DNA of 64,000 nt from Terrimesophilobacter sp964651535 (GCA_964651535.1 CAZYYE010000001.1:1054001-1118000), one strand, 5' to 3'. Numbered from the stretch's first letter, positions 42,372 through 52,122 are shown. The notes: generated by a model from the sequence alone, not told the origin. Numbers and translations are program-made.

Positions 42372-44534
42372 TCATTCGACACCCCGGATCGGCGGGGTGT
42401 GGAACGTCGAACCGAACACCCGCTCTGACGCGCCGACGCGATCCAGGTACGGTGTTGCACCGCCCATTTGGAACGGCCAGCCAGCTCCGAGGAGGAGGCA
42501 CAGGTCGATGTCCTCGGGGGCAGAAACGACTCCATCCTCCAGCATGCGGTGGATCTCGTCGGCGAGACCGTCTTCGACGCGGCGGAGGATTTCCTCGCCC
42601 GTCATGGCTGTGCCCTTGCCCGCCCCCTTGGAGACGATCGCGACGGCCTTCTTGTCGAACCCGGTGATCTTTCCCTTGCCGTCGCGGTCGAAAATCTTGC
42701 CGTGGTCGGCGAGCTTGTGCAGATTCTCACTCTCGAAGAACCGGTCGGGAAACGCGGCGTGGTGCGTGTCGAGCACGTGAGCGCCGACCGTGAGGCCGAC
42801 GAGTTCGAGCAGTTCGAACGGCGTCATAGGCAGGCCGAACGGTTTGATGGACTCGTTCACGACCTCGAACGGAGTTCCGGTGTCGACGGCGTTCATGGCC
42901 TCTCCGAGGAGCCTCGCGAGGATGCGGTTCACGACGAAACCAGGGGTATCGGTCGTGATGACGGCGCTCTTGTACAACGCGGCGGCGGTCACCATCGCGG
43001 TGCTGAGCGTCGCGTCGTCCGTCTTCGACGTCTTCACGACCTCGATGAGCGGCATGACCGCAACTGGGTTGAAGAAGTGGAATCCGACCACCCGTTCCGG
43101 GTGCTTGAGTTTCGCGCCGATCTGTTCGACATTGAGCGACGACGTGTTCGTCGCGAGCACTGCTGTGTCGGAGACGTGTTTCTCGATCTCTGCGAAAACG
43201 TCCTGCTTGATGCCGAGTTCCTCGAACACCGCCTCGATGACCCAGTCGCAGTCCGCGAAGTCCGCCTTGTCCGTCGTACCCGTGACGAGCGCGTTCAACC
43301 GGTTCGACTCGTCGGGGGAAATGCGCTTCTTCTCCAACAGCGAGGCGATCTCCTTGCGGATGTACTCGAGCCCCTTGTCGACGCGGCCCTGGTCGAGGTC
43401 GGTGATGACCACGGGAACCCTGAGGCGTCTCACGAACAGGAGTGCGAACTGGCTTGCCATGAGCCCTGCGCCGATCACGCCCACTTTCGTGACGGGTTTT
43501 GCGAGCGCCTTGTCCGGTGCTCCCGCCGGCTTCTTCGCGCGCTTCTGCACGAGGTTGAAGGCGTAGATGCTCGCGCGGAACTGGTCGCCCGTGATAAGCT
43601 CGGCGAGTTTCTCGTCTTCTGCGGCGAATCCGGTCGCCCGGTCGGTGTTTTTCGCCGCCTGGAGAAGTTCCAGCGCAGCGTACGGGGATTTCGCGACCGT
43701 GCCGATGCGGGATTCCAGCATTTTCCTCGCGATGCCGATGGCCATATCCCATTTGACGGCTCGCTCGATCTTTCCCGGCTCGTTCTTGCGCTTGACCTTC
43801 GTCGTTTCGGAGATGACGCCATCCGCCCAACGGATCGAGTCCTCGAGGAAAGTCGCGGGGCTGAACATCACGTCGGCTATTCCCAAGTCAAGGACATCCT
43901 TGCCCTTGAGGGTGCGGTTGTTCTTGAGTGGATTCTCGATGATGACCTTGAGGGCGTTCTCGATGCCGATGAGGTTGGGGAGCAACCACGCGCCGCCCCA
44001 GCCCGGAATGATACCGAGGAAGACCTCGGGAAGGGCGAGCGCAGGGATGGAACTGTCCACGGTGCGGTAGTTCGCATTGAGGGCGATTTCGACGCCGCCA
44101 CCCAGCGCCAGGCCGTTGATGAAAACGAACGAGGGCACACCCATGTCGTTCAAGGCGCCGAGCGCCGCGTGCCCCTGCTGCGCGAGTTGTTTCGCGATCG
44201 CGCGGCTCGGGATGTCGCTCGCATTCGTGAGGTCGGCGCCCGCAGCGAGAATGTACTGCTTTCCCGTCACGGCGACTCCGTGTATCTCGCCCTTCTTCGC
44301 ACGCTCCTTGAGCGTCGACAGGGTTTCTGCGTACTCCTTGAGCGTGAGCGGGCCGAGCGTATTCGGCCTCGTGTGGTCGCGACCGTTGTCGAGCGTCACG
44401 AGCGCGAGAGTCCGACCATCCGAGATCGCAATGTCGCGAACGTAGGAGTGCGTGACGACCTCGTCTGCCGAAAGCGCGAAGAGGTCGTCGAATTCATCGG
44501 CTGCAGCGCTGTGGTCTGCCTTTTTCCTGGCCAT
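42372..44534 (-). CDS. fadB: Fatty-acid oxidation multifunctional protein (enoyl-CoA hydratase / 3-hydroxyacyl-CoA dehydrogenase)
   Basis: 720 residues. The N-terminal crotonase domain (about 40-290) has GVAVTGKQYILAAGADL and INGLALGGGVEIALNANY for the oxyanion hole, and the conserved Glu in LPEVFLGIIPGWGG. The 3-hydroxyacyl-CoA dehydrogenase NAD fold starts at VTKVGVIGAGLMASQFA, and its catalytic His is in VVGFHFFNPVAVMPLIEVV. Two C-terminal dehydrogenase domains follow (TPGFVVNRILARLLGEAMN). It performs the hydration and second oxidation of beta-oxidation. The ATG at 44534 lies 2 bases after the thiolase stop, so the two form a beta-oxidation operon in the usual actinobacterial order. Gene symbol by analogy. 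Confidence 0.93.
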   Translation of the reverse strand: MARKKADHSAAADEFDDLFALSADEVVTHSYVRDIAISDGRTLALVTLDNGRDHTRPNTLGPLTLKEYAETLSTLKERAKKGEIHGVAVTGKQYILAAGADLTNASDIPSRAIAKQLAQQGHAALGALNDMGVPSFVFINGLALGGGVEIALNANYRTVDSSIPALALPEVFLGIIPGWGGAWLLPNLIGIENALKVIIENPLKNNRTLKGKDVLDLGIADVMFSPATFLEDSIRWADGVISETTKVKRKNEPGKIERAVKWDMAIGIARKMLESRIGTVAKSPYAALELLQAAKNTDRATGFAAEDEKLAELITGDQFRASIYAFNLVQKRAKKPAGAPDKALAKPVTKVGVIGAGLMASQFALLFVRRLRVPVVITDLDQGRVDKGLEYIRKEIASLLEKKRISPDESNRLNALVTGTTDKADFADCDWVIEAVFEELGIKQDVFAEIEKHVSDTAVLATNTSSLNVEQIGAKLKHPERVVGFHFFNPVAVMPLIEVVKTSKTDDATLSTAMVTAAALYKSAVITTDTPGFVVNRILARLLGEAMNAVDTGTPFEVVNESIKPFGLPMTPFELLELVGLTVGAHVLDTHHAAFPDRFFESENLHKLADHGKIFDRDGKGKITGFDKKAVAIVSKGAGKGTAMTGEEILRRVEDGLADEIHRMLEDGVVSAPEDIDLCLLLGAGWPFQMGGATPYLDRVGASERVFGSTFHTPPIRGVE

Positions 44535-44536
44535 GG

Positions 44537-45736
44537 CTACTTCCTGTTTCCCTTGTAGTGCGGGTTCTCCCAGATGACCGAGCCGCCCTGGCCGAGTCCG
44601 ACGCACATCGCGGTCAGGCCGTATCGCACGTGAGGGTGCTCTTCGAACTGGCGAGCGAGTTGGATCATCAGGCGTACACCCGACGAGGCGAGCGGGTGCC
44701 CGATCGCGATCGCGCCGCCCCACATGTTCACGCGCGGGTCGTCGTCGTCGATGCCGAAATGATCAAGGAGAGACAACACCTGGACGGCGAACGCTTCATT
44801 GAGTTCGAACAGGCCGATGTCGTCGATGGTCAGGCCTGCCTTGCGCAGGGCCTTTTCGGTCGAGGGGATGGGTCCGATGCCCATGATCTCGGGGTCAACG
44901 CCGGCGAACGCGAAGCTCACCATGCGCATTTTCGGCGCAAGTCCGAATTCCTTCGCGGCATCGGCACTGGCGATAATGCTCACCGTCGCACCGTCGTTGA
45001 GCCCTGATGAGTTGCCTGCGGTGATCCGCCCGTGAGGTCGAAATGGAGTCTTGAGACCGGCGAGCCCCTCCATGGTCGTCTCCGGGCGCGGTGCCTCGTC
45101 GCGTTCGGCCAGGCCCCATCCCGCGTCGCTCTTGATCGCGACGGGAATGAGGTCAGGCTGGATTTTCCCGTTCTCGTACGCCGCGGCAAGCTTGTGCTGG
45201 CTGTTCATGGCGAAGCGGTCTGAGCGCTCCTTCGTGAGTTGCGGGAAACGGTCGTGGATGCGCTCCGCGGTCGCCCCCATGCTGAGGGCATCATTGCCGA
45301 CAAGCTTCTCAGCGACGAACCGGGGGTTCGGATCGACGCCGGACCCCATCGGGTGGCGTCCCATGTGTTCGACGCCTCCCGCAATCGCGATGTCGTACAT
45401 GCCGAAACCGATTGCCCCGGCAACCGTCGTGACCGATGTCATTGCTCCGGCGCACATCCGGTCGATCGCATATCCGGGAACGGACCGCGGCAATCCGGCA
45501 AGGAGCGCGACGGTGCGCCCGATGGTCATGCCTTGATCGCCCTGCTGCGTGGTCGCGGCGATCGCGACGTCATCGAACCGGTCAAGAGGGATGGACGGAT
45601 TGCGCTCGAGGAGTCCGATGAGGGCTTTCGTGATGAGGTCGTCCGACCTCGTCTGCCAGTACATTCCTTTTTCGCCGGCCCGCCCGAAGGGGGTGCGAAC
45701 CCCGTCCACGAAAACGACCTCGGATCTTTCGGCCAT
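44537..45736 (-). CDS. fadA: Acetyl-CoA acyltransferase (thiolase)
   Basis: 399 residues of the thiolase superfamily, catalysing the last, chain-shortening step of beta-oxidation. The nucleophile Cys is in IDRMCAGAMTS (Cys95), the His in GGAIAIGHPLASSGVRL, and the second Cys in AMCVGLGQGGSVIWE. NEAFAVQVLSLLDHFG also fits. It leads a two-gene operon with fadB. The biosynthetic type (acetoacetyl-CoA making) cannot be excluded by sequence, but the operon partner argues for degradation. Upstream, 75 bases separate it from the RNase D gene on the same strand. Confidence 0.93.
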   Translation of the reverse strand: MAERSEVVFVDGVRTPFGRAGEKGMYWQTRSDDLITKALIGLLERNPSIPLDRFDDVAIAATTQQGDQGMTIGRTVALLAGLPRSVPGYAIDRMCAGAMTSVTTVAGAIGFGMYDIAIAGGVEHMGRHPMGSGVDPNPRFVAEKLVGNDALSMGATAERIHDRFPQLTKERSDRFAMNSQHKLAAAYENGKIQPDLIPVAIKSDAGWGLAERDEAPRPETTMEGLAGLKTPFRPHGRITAGNSSGLNDGATVSIIASADAAKEFGLAPKMRMVSFAFAGVDPEIMGIGPIPSTEKALRKAGLTIDDIGLFELNEAFAVQVLSLLDHFGIDDDDPRVNMWGGAIAIGHPLASSGVRLMIQLARQFEEHPHVRYGLTAMCVGLGQGGSVIWENPHYKGNRK

Positions 45737-45811
45737 GACGACTCCCTATTTAGTAACGACACTTCCGATACTAGGCGCGTCGAAAATTCGGCGGGAATCC
45801 TTTGATTCTTC

Positions 45812-47029
45812 CTACGAGGGCGGCGGGTTCACTTCGGGTTCGGGTTGGCTTGCCTCGACAAACGCATCCACGATCAATTGCGCGGCCGCGTCGCACTGCC
45901 ACGGGCGAGCACCACCCGCGGTGAGCTGGGCTCGAACACCCTCAACGGTCAACGGTTCCGGTGGTTCCCAGGCGACCTGGCGCAGCAGCTCCGGTGTGAG
46001 GATGTTCTCCACGGGAATGGAGAGGTTGTCGGAAAGTTCCGCGAAAGCGCTCCGAGCGAGCCTGAGGCGCCTGTCGGCGTCGGGCTTCCGATCCGCCCAG
46101 GCGCGTGCGGGAGGGATGGAGTCGCCGGGAACGCGCAATCGAGGAAGGTCATCCGTGGCGGTTCCGGATTCGATCGCAGCCCACCACCTGGCGAGCTGGG
46201 ATCTGCTCGCACGCCCCGTGAACTCGCGCAATGCTGCGAGCTCTTTTCTGGTCGTGGGCAGCGCCTTCGCCGCCGCCGTGATGGAGGCATCGGGCAGGAT
46301 GCGGCCAGGGGCGGTGTCGATTTCGCGGGCGAACTCGTCGCGCGCGTGCCACAGAGCGCGCGCGACCGCGAGATTGCGAGGCTGTTTGAGCGAGTGCAGG
46401 CCCGAAAGTCGGCGCCACGCCTCCGGATTGGCGGGTTTGGGCTCCTTGTCGAGCGTTGCCTCGAACTCCTGGCGTGCGATATCGAGCTTGCCGGCATCCT
46501 CGAGGAGAGCGGCGATGGAGTCTCGAAGGTCGACGAGCAATTCGACGTCGAGTGCGGCGTAAACCAGCCAGGACTGCGGCAATGGGCGCGTCGACCAGTC
46601 GGCGGCGGAATGTGCTTTCGCCAAGTGGATCCCGAGCAGTTCCTCGACGACGGTGCCGAGGCCTACCCGGGGAAGACCGGCCAGCCGCGCACCGAGCTCG
46701 GTGTCGAAGATGGTCGACGGTGACAACCCCACTTCGCGCAGGCACGCCAGATCCTGGCTCGCAGCGTGCAGAACCCACTCGGTGGAGCCGATCGCCGATT
46801 GCAGCTCGGTGAAGTCCCCGATCGCGGGGGGGTCGAACAGGAAACTTCCCGAATCCCTTCTGAAGACCTGGATGAGGTACGCGCGCTGCGAATAGCGGAA
46901 GCCGGATGCCCGCTCCGCGTCGATCGCGATCGGCCCGGACCCCGCGGCGATGCTGTCGACTGCCGCCAAAAACTCGGCCCGCGAATCTATGACGTCGACC
47001 GGTTCGTGGGGAGCTTGTTCGAGGCTCAC
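45812..47029 (-). CDS. rnd: Ribonuclease D-like 3'-5' exonuclease with HRDC domain
   Basis: 405 residues. The N-terminal DEDDy exonuclease shows Asp/Glu in IAIDAERASGFRYS, Asp in LHAASQDLACL, and the terminal Tyr/Asp in VYAALDVELL. One HRDC domain follows (WHARDEFAREIDTAPGRILPD), then a further helical region that may be a second HRDC. RNase D trims 3' ends of tRNAs and other small RNAs. A longer open frame exists upstream, but the GTG at 47029 overlaps the DUF3000 stop as GTGA, and the exonuclease fold begins shortly after. The pairing with DUF3000 is typical of actinobacteria. Confidence 0.9.
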   Translation of the reverse strand: MSLEQAPHEPVDVIDSRAEFLAAVDSIAAGSGPIAIDAERASGFRYSQRAYLIQVFRRDSGSFLFDPPAIGDFTELQSAIGSTEWVLHAASQDLACLREVGLSPSTIFDTELGARLAGLPRVGLGTVVEELLGIHLAKAHSAADWSTRPLPQSWLVYAALDVELLVDLRDSIAALLEDAGKLDIARQEFEATLDKEPKPANPEAWRRLSGLHSLKQPRNLAVARALWHARDEFAREIDTAPGRILPDASITAAAKALPTTRKELAALREFTGRASRSQLARWWAAIESGTATDDLPRLRVPGDSIPPARAWADRKPDADRRLRLARSAFAELSDNLSIPVENILTPELLRQVAWEPPEPLTVEGVRAQLTAGGARPWQCDAAAQLIVDAFVEASQPEPEVNPPPS

Positions 47030-47619
47030 GTGGACGAGCGCCTCGCAGACAGCAGGGCGACGCCCTCTGGTGTGGGTGGCAGGCCCGCGAGCATGCACAG
47101 GAGGTCTCCCCAGCCTTCGACGTGAGCGGCAATCGACTCGTTCGACGGCGTCCAGCTCGCTCGCAATTCCAGCTGGGCCCCGTCTCCCTCGTCGGCGAGC
47201 CCGCCGAAACCGGTGGAGAGTATTTTCGTGGCGGTTCCCGAGGCATTCGAGTAGGCGGCGCCGCGGGAGTCCAGCGCGTCGACGAGCCAGGACCACGCCA
47301 CTTCGGCGAGAAACGGATCGATCCCGATGTCGGTTTCCAGTGGCGCCTGCGCAAAACAAACGACTCGGAATGCTCCGCCCCACGCGTCCGGCGTTTCCGG
47401 GTCGTACAGCAGAACGAACCGGCCCGTCGCGACGTCGGAGTCCGCGCCGTGTCGTGCAGGAGTGACATCCGCGGCGAGCGCGAGGGAGTAGGGCGCCAGA
47501 TTGCTCGGTGCGGCGATTTCGCTGACGCGGAGTTCGCCGCGGTGCGCGGCACCGCGCAGTGACTCGACGGCAGCGTCGAACACGGCGGGCAGTCCCGATC
47601 CGGTCGCGTTCGCTGGCAC
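47026..47619 (-). CDS. DUF3000 protein
   Basis: 197 residues, soluble, of the actinobacterial DUF3000 family. Conserved blocks are APYSLALAADVTP, GRFVLLYDPETPDAWGGAFRVV, FLAEVAWSWLVDAL and RASWTPSNESIAAHVEGWGDLLCMLAGLPP (too long to be chance). It has no known function but is nearly always directly upstream of RNase D, as here with a 4-base overlap. Divergent from the hydrolase gene, with only 22 bases between starts. Confidence 0.9.
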   Translation of the reverse strand: MPANATGSGLPAVFDAAVESLRGAAHRGELRVSEIAAPSNLAPYSLALAADVTPARHGADSDVATGRFVLLYDPETPDAWGGAFRVVCFAQAPLETDIGIDPFLAEVAWSWLVDALDSRGAAYSNASGTATKILSTGFGGLADEGDGAQLELRASWTPSNESIAAHVEGWGDLLCMLAGLPPTPEGVALLSARRSST

Positions 47620-47641
47620 GCTTGAAGACTAAAGTTCGAGA

Positions 47642-48859
47642 GTGAAGGTTTCGCGCAGGCACGCCGTCGTCGGGTCATTGGCAATCGGCGTGGCCGCGAT
47701 TTCTGCGGCAGTTCTGGCGGTCGTGGTCGCTGCGGCCCGCACGATCGTCGTCCCCCCGCGGTCGCGCGAAGAGGACACCGAGGTTGTTTCCGTCGATCAC
47801 GAGGCGGGCACGGTGACGCTCGGGCATTCCCCGGACGCGGTAGTCGATGGCAAATACAGCTTCTGGTTCTCGAAGGGAAAAGGCCACGCGAGAGTGGGTG
47901 AGATTATCGCCCGCTCGTCGGATACGGTCACTCGAAAGCTTTTGGCCGTGGACTTCGGGAATCTCGACGACGCCAGGCGCGGCCGATTCAACGGATGGTT
48001 CTATGTGAGTCCGGGCGATCTCGACGTCGAGTTCGAGGAGGTCGCTGTCCAGACCGAATTGGGCCCCGCGCCGGCCTGGCTCGTTCCTGCGGCATCCGCG
48101 GGTGATGCGGAACAAGCAGGCAACGGCAAGTGGGTGATCCAGATTCACGGCAGAGCGGTCACTCGAACCGAGACCATCAGGGCGATTCCCGTGTTCCGCT
48201 CTGCTGGCTACACGAGCCTGCTGATTTCCTACCGCAACGACACCCTCGCGCCGACGAGCGCCGACGGCAGGTATGCGCTCGGCGACACGGAGTGGAAAGA
48301 CATCGACGCCGCTGTGAAGTACGCGATCGAGCGCGGCGCCCGGTCGGTCGTCCTCATGGGCTGGTCCATGGGTGGTGCGAGCGCGCTCCAGGCGCTTGCG
48401 CGTTCCCGTCACGCCGGGATTGTCGACGGCGTAGTTCTGGATTCCCCAGTCGTCGACTGGGTCACCGCCCTCGACTATCAGGCCAGGGCGAGGGGAATCG
48501 TTCGCCCTCTCCGGAGTCTCGTTTACCTGATTCTCGGCGCGCGGTGGGGGCGAGTTTTTACGGGGCTGCGCGAACCGATCTCGTTTGCCCGGCTCGACTT
48601 TGTCTCCCGCGCACGCGAACTGGGCGTGCCCATTCTCATACTGCACAGCGACGACGATGCGTACGTGCCGTCGACGGCCTCGCGGGCACTTGCCGCTGCG
48701 CGGCCGGACATCGTGACTTTCGTGCCATTTGCCGATGCCCGCCACACGAAGCTGTGGAACCATGCTCCCCAACTGTGGAACGCGAGCATTTCGGCGTGGC
48801 TTACCTCTCTGAAGCCTTCAGCCAGTCAGGAGAGCACGGCCCATCGGGCGAATAGGTAG
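47642..48859 (+). CDS. Membrane-anchored alpha/beta hydrolase
   Basis: 405 residues. An N-terminal hydrophobic helix (about 8-32) after a basic start suggests membrane anchoring, with the catalytic domain outside. A beta-rich segment of 100 or so residues precedes the alpha/beta-hydrolase fold with its oxyanion region (VIQIHGRA), the nucleophile elbow GWSMGGASAL, the acid in LILHSDDDAYVPS and the His in FADARHTKLWN. The substrate is unknown; an esterase or lipase role is plausible. GTG start with a weak ribosome site. The 3' end overlaps the opposing RibD-like gene by 34 bases, an unusually long convergent overlap. Confidence 0.85.
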   Translation: MKVSRRHAVVGSLAIGVAAISAAVLAVVVAAARTIVVPPRSREEDTEVVSVDHEAGTVTLGHSPDAVVDGKYSFWFSKGKGHARVGEIIARSSDTVTRKLLAVDFGNLDDARRGRFNGWFYVSPGDLDVEFEEVAVQTELGPAPAWLVPAASAGDAEQAGNGKWVIQIHGRAVTRTETIRAIPVFRSAGYTSLLISYRNDTLAPTSADGRYALGDTEWKDIDAAVKYAIERGARSVVLMGWSMGGASALQALARSRHAGIVDGVVLDSPVVDWVTALDYQARARGIVRPLRSLVYLILGARWGRVFTGLREPISFARLDFVSRARELGVPILILHSDDDAYVPSTASRALAAARPDIVTFVPFADARHTKLWNHAPQLWNASISAWLTSLKPSASQESTAHRANR

Positions 48860-49548
48860 CCCTCGGAATCCGACAGTAGGTGCTCGAGTCGCAGCGGAAG
48901 GTTCGCAGCGAGGCCGGGAAGCACGCGAGTGTCCGTCGCGCTCACCTGGGGGCTCGTGGACAGGCACAACTCGTCGACGAGACCGGCATTGAGCAGCTGG
49001 CTCGCGAGGTTCGGTCCGCCTTCGCACACAATCCCTTCGTGGCCGAGCGCGCGGAGCGAGTGCGTCGCTTCGGCAAGATTCACGCTCGCGCGACCGCTCG
49101 CCGTCTCGAGCTCGATGATGGCCGCATTCTCGATGCCGAGCGTGGCCCGGACGGTGGCGGCCGATGCCGAAGGACACAACACGATCACTTTTCCCGCGGG
49201 GACATCGCGGGGGATTCGGTGCCCGCTCAGGTCCCCTGACCTCGTGACGATCGCCAGGGGAGCGGATTTCGGCAGAAAGTATCCTTCGGTTCGCACGCTC
49301 GCCGCCCCGACGAGAACGATGTCGGCCAGGCGACGGAGTATTCCCAGGATGCGGCGGTCGACGCGATTGGTGAGCGACTCGGATGTCCCGTCTGCGCCGG
49401 CCGCCTGGCCGTTGACGCTCGCGACGAGATTGATGCGGAGCCAACGCCGTTGCGGAGCGGCATAGAGGCCGGAGAGGGTTTCCCGACCGTCCAGGGTGTC
49501 TGCGTCGATCTCGACGGACGGCCACGGCACGAGCTGCCGCAGTTTCAC
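48826..49548 (-). CDS. RibD C-terminal-type (pyrimidine/dihydrofolate reductase fold) protein
   Basis: 240 residues. The fold of the RibD reductase domain is visible: WLRINLVASVNGQAAGADG, RRLADIVLVGAASVRTEGYF (nucleotide loop), and GIVCEGGPNLASQLLNAGLVDELCLSTSP. In actinobacteria these stand-alone proteins are annotated as 'pyrimidine reductase family' and may take part in riboflavin or deazaflavin-related reductions; the substrate is not known. It starts with an ATG that overlaps the sufE stop (ATGA), so it is translated after sufE. It is the third gene of a sulfurtransferase-sufE-reductase set. Confidence 0.85.
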   Translation of the reverse strand: MKLRQLVPWPSVEIDADTLDGRETLSGLYAAPQRRWLRINLVASVNGQAAGADGTSESLTNRVDRRILGILRRLADIVLVGAASVRTEGYFLPKSAPLAIVTRSGDLSGHRIPRDVPAGKVIVLCPSASAATVRATLGIENAAIIELETASGRASVNLAEATHSLRALGHEGIVCEGGPNLASQLLNAGLVDELCLSTSPQVSATDTRVLPGLAANLPLRLEHLLSDSEGYLFARWAVLS

Positions 49549-49988
49549 GTCGTCGTCCTGGCCAGAACCTGCCGTTTCGTGCGACCCAGCATTGCGCTCA
49601 TTCCCCGGATGCGCAGGGGACTGACGGCTTCCGTGAGCCCCAGGGTGAGGGGGAAGTCTTCCGGGATGTCGAGAACCTGCGACGCGGTGAGCCCCGAAAG
49701 GCCCTGCACGAGAATCGACGCAAACCCCCGAGTCGTCGGAGCCTCCTTCGGCGCTGTGGCGTGAAGGTGCACGATCCCGGCGTCATCCACGTCGACGAAA
49801 ATGTACACGGGCGACTGGCATTCGACGACCCGTTCGAACAAATCAGGATGATCCCGGTACCTCTCCGGCAGTTCCGGGAGTTCGTTGGCGAATTCCAGAA
49901 GCAGCGTCAGACGATCGCGAACCTCGAGCTCGCCGAATTCTTCACGAATGTCCGCGAGTGCCTGGGGGAGCGAAGTGTCAGGCATCAT
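49545..49988 (-). CDS. sufE: SufE-like sulfur acceptor
   Basis: 147 residues. SufE accepts sulfur from a cysteine desulfurase and passes it on for Fe-S cluster assembly. The acceptor Cys is in FERVVECQSPVYIF (Cys57) and the fold blocks RDRLTLLLEFANELPELPER and GLSGLTASQVLDIPEDF are present. The start is either of two ATGs a codon apart. It follows a rhodanese gene after 21 bases and overlaps the reductase gene, a common actinobacterial trio. No suf operon is in the window. Confidence 0.92.
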   Translation of the reverse strand: MMPDTSLPQALADIREEFGELEVRDRLTLLLEFANELPELPERYRDHPDLFERVVECQSPVYIFVDVDDAGIVHLHATAPKEAPTTRGFASILVQGLSGLTASQVLDIPEDFPLTLGLTEAVSPLRIRGMSAMLGRTKRQVLARTTT

Positions 49989-50009
49989 CTCCCCATTCTT
50001 CCATCGCGG

Positions 50010-50909
50010 TCACCGGCGCGGGACTTCCCCCGGCTCGGGTCCGGTCGCAATCGGGACGCGGACTGAGCTGCCCCACTCGGTCCACGAACCGTCGTAGTTT
50101 CGGACGTTCTCGAACCCCAGCAGGTACTTGAGAACGAACCAGGTGTGGCTCGACCGCTCGCCGATCCGGCAGTATGCGACGATGTCGTCGCCCTCCTCGA
50201 GGCCGGCCTCGCCGTGATAAATCGCGTCGAGTTCGGCGCGAGGCTTGAACGTCGCATCGGGTGCTGCGGCCCTCGCCCAGGGAACCGAGGCTGCAGAGGG
50301 GATGTGGCCCGCGCGGAGCGACCCTTCGCTCGGGTACCCGGGAATCTCCGTTCGCTCGCCCGTGTACTCCTCGGTCGAGCGCACGTCGACGAGCGGCTTG
50401 CCGAAGTGCTGGAGAACGTCGTCCCGATAGGCGCGATTCGTAGAATCATCCCGCTCGACGACGGGGTACTCGACGGGCACGATCGTGGCGGCATCGGTCG
50501 TCAGTGGCCGGCCTTCCTCCTGCCATTTGGCGCGTCCGCCGTCCAGAAGTCGGACGTCGTCGTGACCGAACAGCGTGAATACCCACAGCGCGTATGCTGC
50601 CCACCAATTGCTCTTGTCGCCGTAGAGAACCACGGTTGTGTCGCGGGAGATCCCTTTCGAGCCGGCCAGCTTCGAAAACGCTTCCGAATCCAGGAAATCG
50701 CGCTCCACCGGATCGTTCAATTCGGTGTGCCAGTCGATCTTGACGGCACCGGGGATGTGCCCGGTTTCATACAGGAGCACATCTTCATTCGATTCGACGA
50801 CGACGAGTCCAGGTTTGCCGAGGTTGGCTTCGAGCCATTCCGTGCTCACGAGCCGCTCGGGGTGCGCATACTCGGAAAACTTTGCCGCTGGGTCAGTCTC
50901 GACGGTCAT
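50010..50909 (-). CDS. Thiosulfate/3-mercaptopyruvate sulfurtransferase (two-domain rhodanese)
   Basis: 299 residues in two rhodanese domains. The N-terminal one is inactive, with Asp at the Cys position (LYGDKSNWWA, residue 98). The C-terminal one has the active Cys247 in VAYCRIGERSSHTW. The CRIGERS loop is typical of the actinobacterial SseA/CysA2-type thiosulfate sulfurtransferases. It may load sulfur toward SufE, whose gene is next in the operon. ATG start at 50909, divergent from zapE across about 190 bases. Confidence 0.93.
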   Translation of the reverse strand: MTVETDPAAKFSEYAHPERLVSTEWLEANLGKPGLVVVESNEDVLLYETGHIPGAVKIDWHTELNDPVERDFLDSEAFSKLAGSKGISRDTTVVLYGDKSNWWAAYALWVFTLFGHDDVRLLDGGRAKWQEEGRPLTTDAATIVPVEYPVVERDDSTNRAYRDDVLQHFGKPLVDVRSTEEYTGERTEIPGYPSEGSLRAGHIPSAASVPWARAAAPDATFKPRAELDAIYHGEAGLEEGDDIVAYCRIGERSSHTWFVLKYLLGFENVRNYDGSWTEWGSSVRVPIATGPEPGEVPRR

Positions 50910-51096
50910 TCGGCTTCCTCCTGTGTGTGCCCATCCGGCGGACGTCGCGAAAAGCGGGAGTGACGGCGATAGGCTGGTGTAGTCCCGCTAGTACCAATGT
51001 ACGCACTATCTCTGCGTGGCGGCGAGGACGACGACAGTCCGTCAACCCGTCGGTCACATCGATCCAGGTTGAGCAAGCACCTTGAGGAAGAGCGAC

Positions 51097-52122
51097 GTGC
51101 AAACACCACAGAAGACGGACCATGGGAGCATCACCTCCCGTCGGTCGAGTCTCTCCGGTTCCGAAATGGTCGATCATTTGGTTCCCGGTCGGCAGTTTCG
51201 AACGGCGACCGTCGACTCCTACCGGCCAGACCCCGAATACCCTTCGCAAGCGGCGGCGGTGGATGCCGTGCGGGCGTTTGCTGCGTCGTGGCTGCCAGGA
51301 TCGAACGGCTTCTTCACGCGCAGGAAGAGCTCCGTCGCTCTTCCCGGAATTTATCTGGATGGCGGGTTCGGCGTCGGCAAGACGCACTTGCTTGCCGCAC
51401 TGTGGAGCCTTGCACCGGGCCGGAAGTATTTCGGCACCTTCATCGAGTACACGGCGCTCGTCGGTGCGCTGGGTTATGCGGGAACGGTGAGCCTTCTGCG
51501 CGGCGCGAGTTTGATTTGCATCGACGAGTTCGAGCTGGATGACCCCGGGGACACGCGGCTCATGTCGCGACTACTCGGCGACCTCGTGGCGTCCGGCACG
51601 CGCATCGCCGCAACCTCGAATACGCCGCCCAATGCGCTCGGCGACGGCCGGTTCGCCGCGGTCGACTTTCTGCGGGAGATCGACTCCCTGGCCGCGCGAT
51701 TCGCCATCATCCGCATCGATGGGCTCGATTACCGGAGGAGGGCGATCGACGGTCACGCTGTGGCCGTCTCCGAGGATGAGTTCGAGAGCGCCATCGAGGA
51801 AATCGAAGGGCAGGTCACCGTCGATGACTTCCCAGTGGTTGTCCGGCACCTCGCGACAGTTCACCCTTCCCGATACGTGAAAATCATCGAGGGACTCGCG
51901 GCCGTGGGTATCCGCGACGTCACGGTCCTGCACAATCAGTCGAATGCGCTTCGCCTGGTTGCGTTCGTCGACCGCCTGTACGACGCGCGCGTTCGCGTCA
52001 TCGCGACGGGGGTTCCGTTGGATCTGGTGTTCTCCGAGGAAATGCTCGCTGGCGGCTACCGCAAGAAGTACTTGCGTGCCGCGTCGAGGTTGATCTCGTT
52101 GACGAGCGGTGCGCTCGACTGA
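51097..52122 (+). CDS. zapE: ZapE/AFG1-like cell-division ATPase
   Basis: 341 residues, AFG1-like P-loop ATPase. The Walker A motif is GGFGVGKTH (about 89-97 from the chosen start) and Walker B is LICIDEFELDDPGD, the family hallmark, followed by AATSNTPPNALGDGRFA (sensor). E. coli ZapE acts at the constricting Z ring; its actinobacterial role is untested. Start: the GTG at 51097 follows GAGGAAG closely and is better than a TTG 15 bases earlier. The last 70 residues (RLVAFVDRLYDARVRVIATG) match the AFG1 C-terminal part. Not overlapping its neighbours. Confidence 0.9.
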   Translation: MQTPQKTDHGSITSRRSSLSGSEMVDHLVPGRQFRTATVDSYRPDPEYPSQAAAVDAVRAFAASWLPGSNGFFTRRKSSVALPGIYLDGGFGVGKTHLLAALWSLAPGRKYFGTFIEYTALVGALGYAGTVSLLRGASLICIDEFELDDPGDTRLMSRLLGDLVASGTRIAATSNTPPNALGDGRFAAVDFLREIDSLAARFAIIRIDGLDYRRRAIDGHAVAVSEDEFESAIEEIEGQVTVDDFPVVVRHLATVHPSRYVKIIEGLAAVGIRDVTVLHNQSNALRLVAFVDRLYDARVRVIATGVPLDLVFSEEMLAGGYRKKYLRAASRLISLTSGALD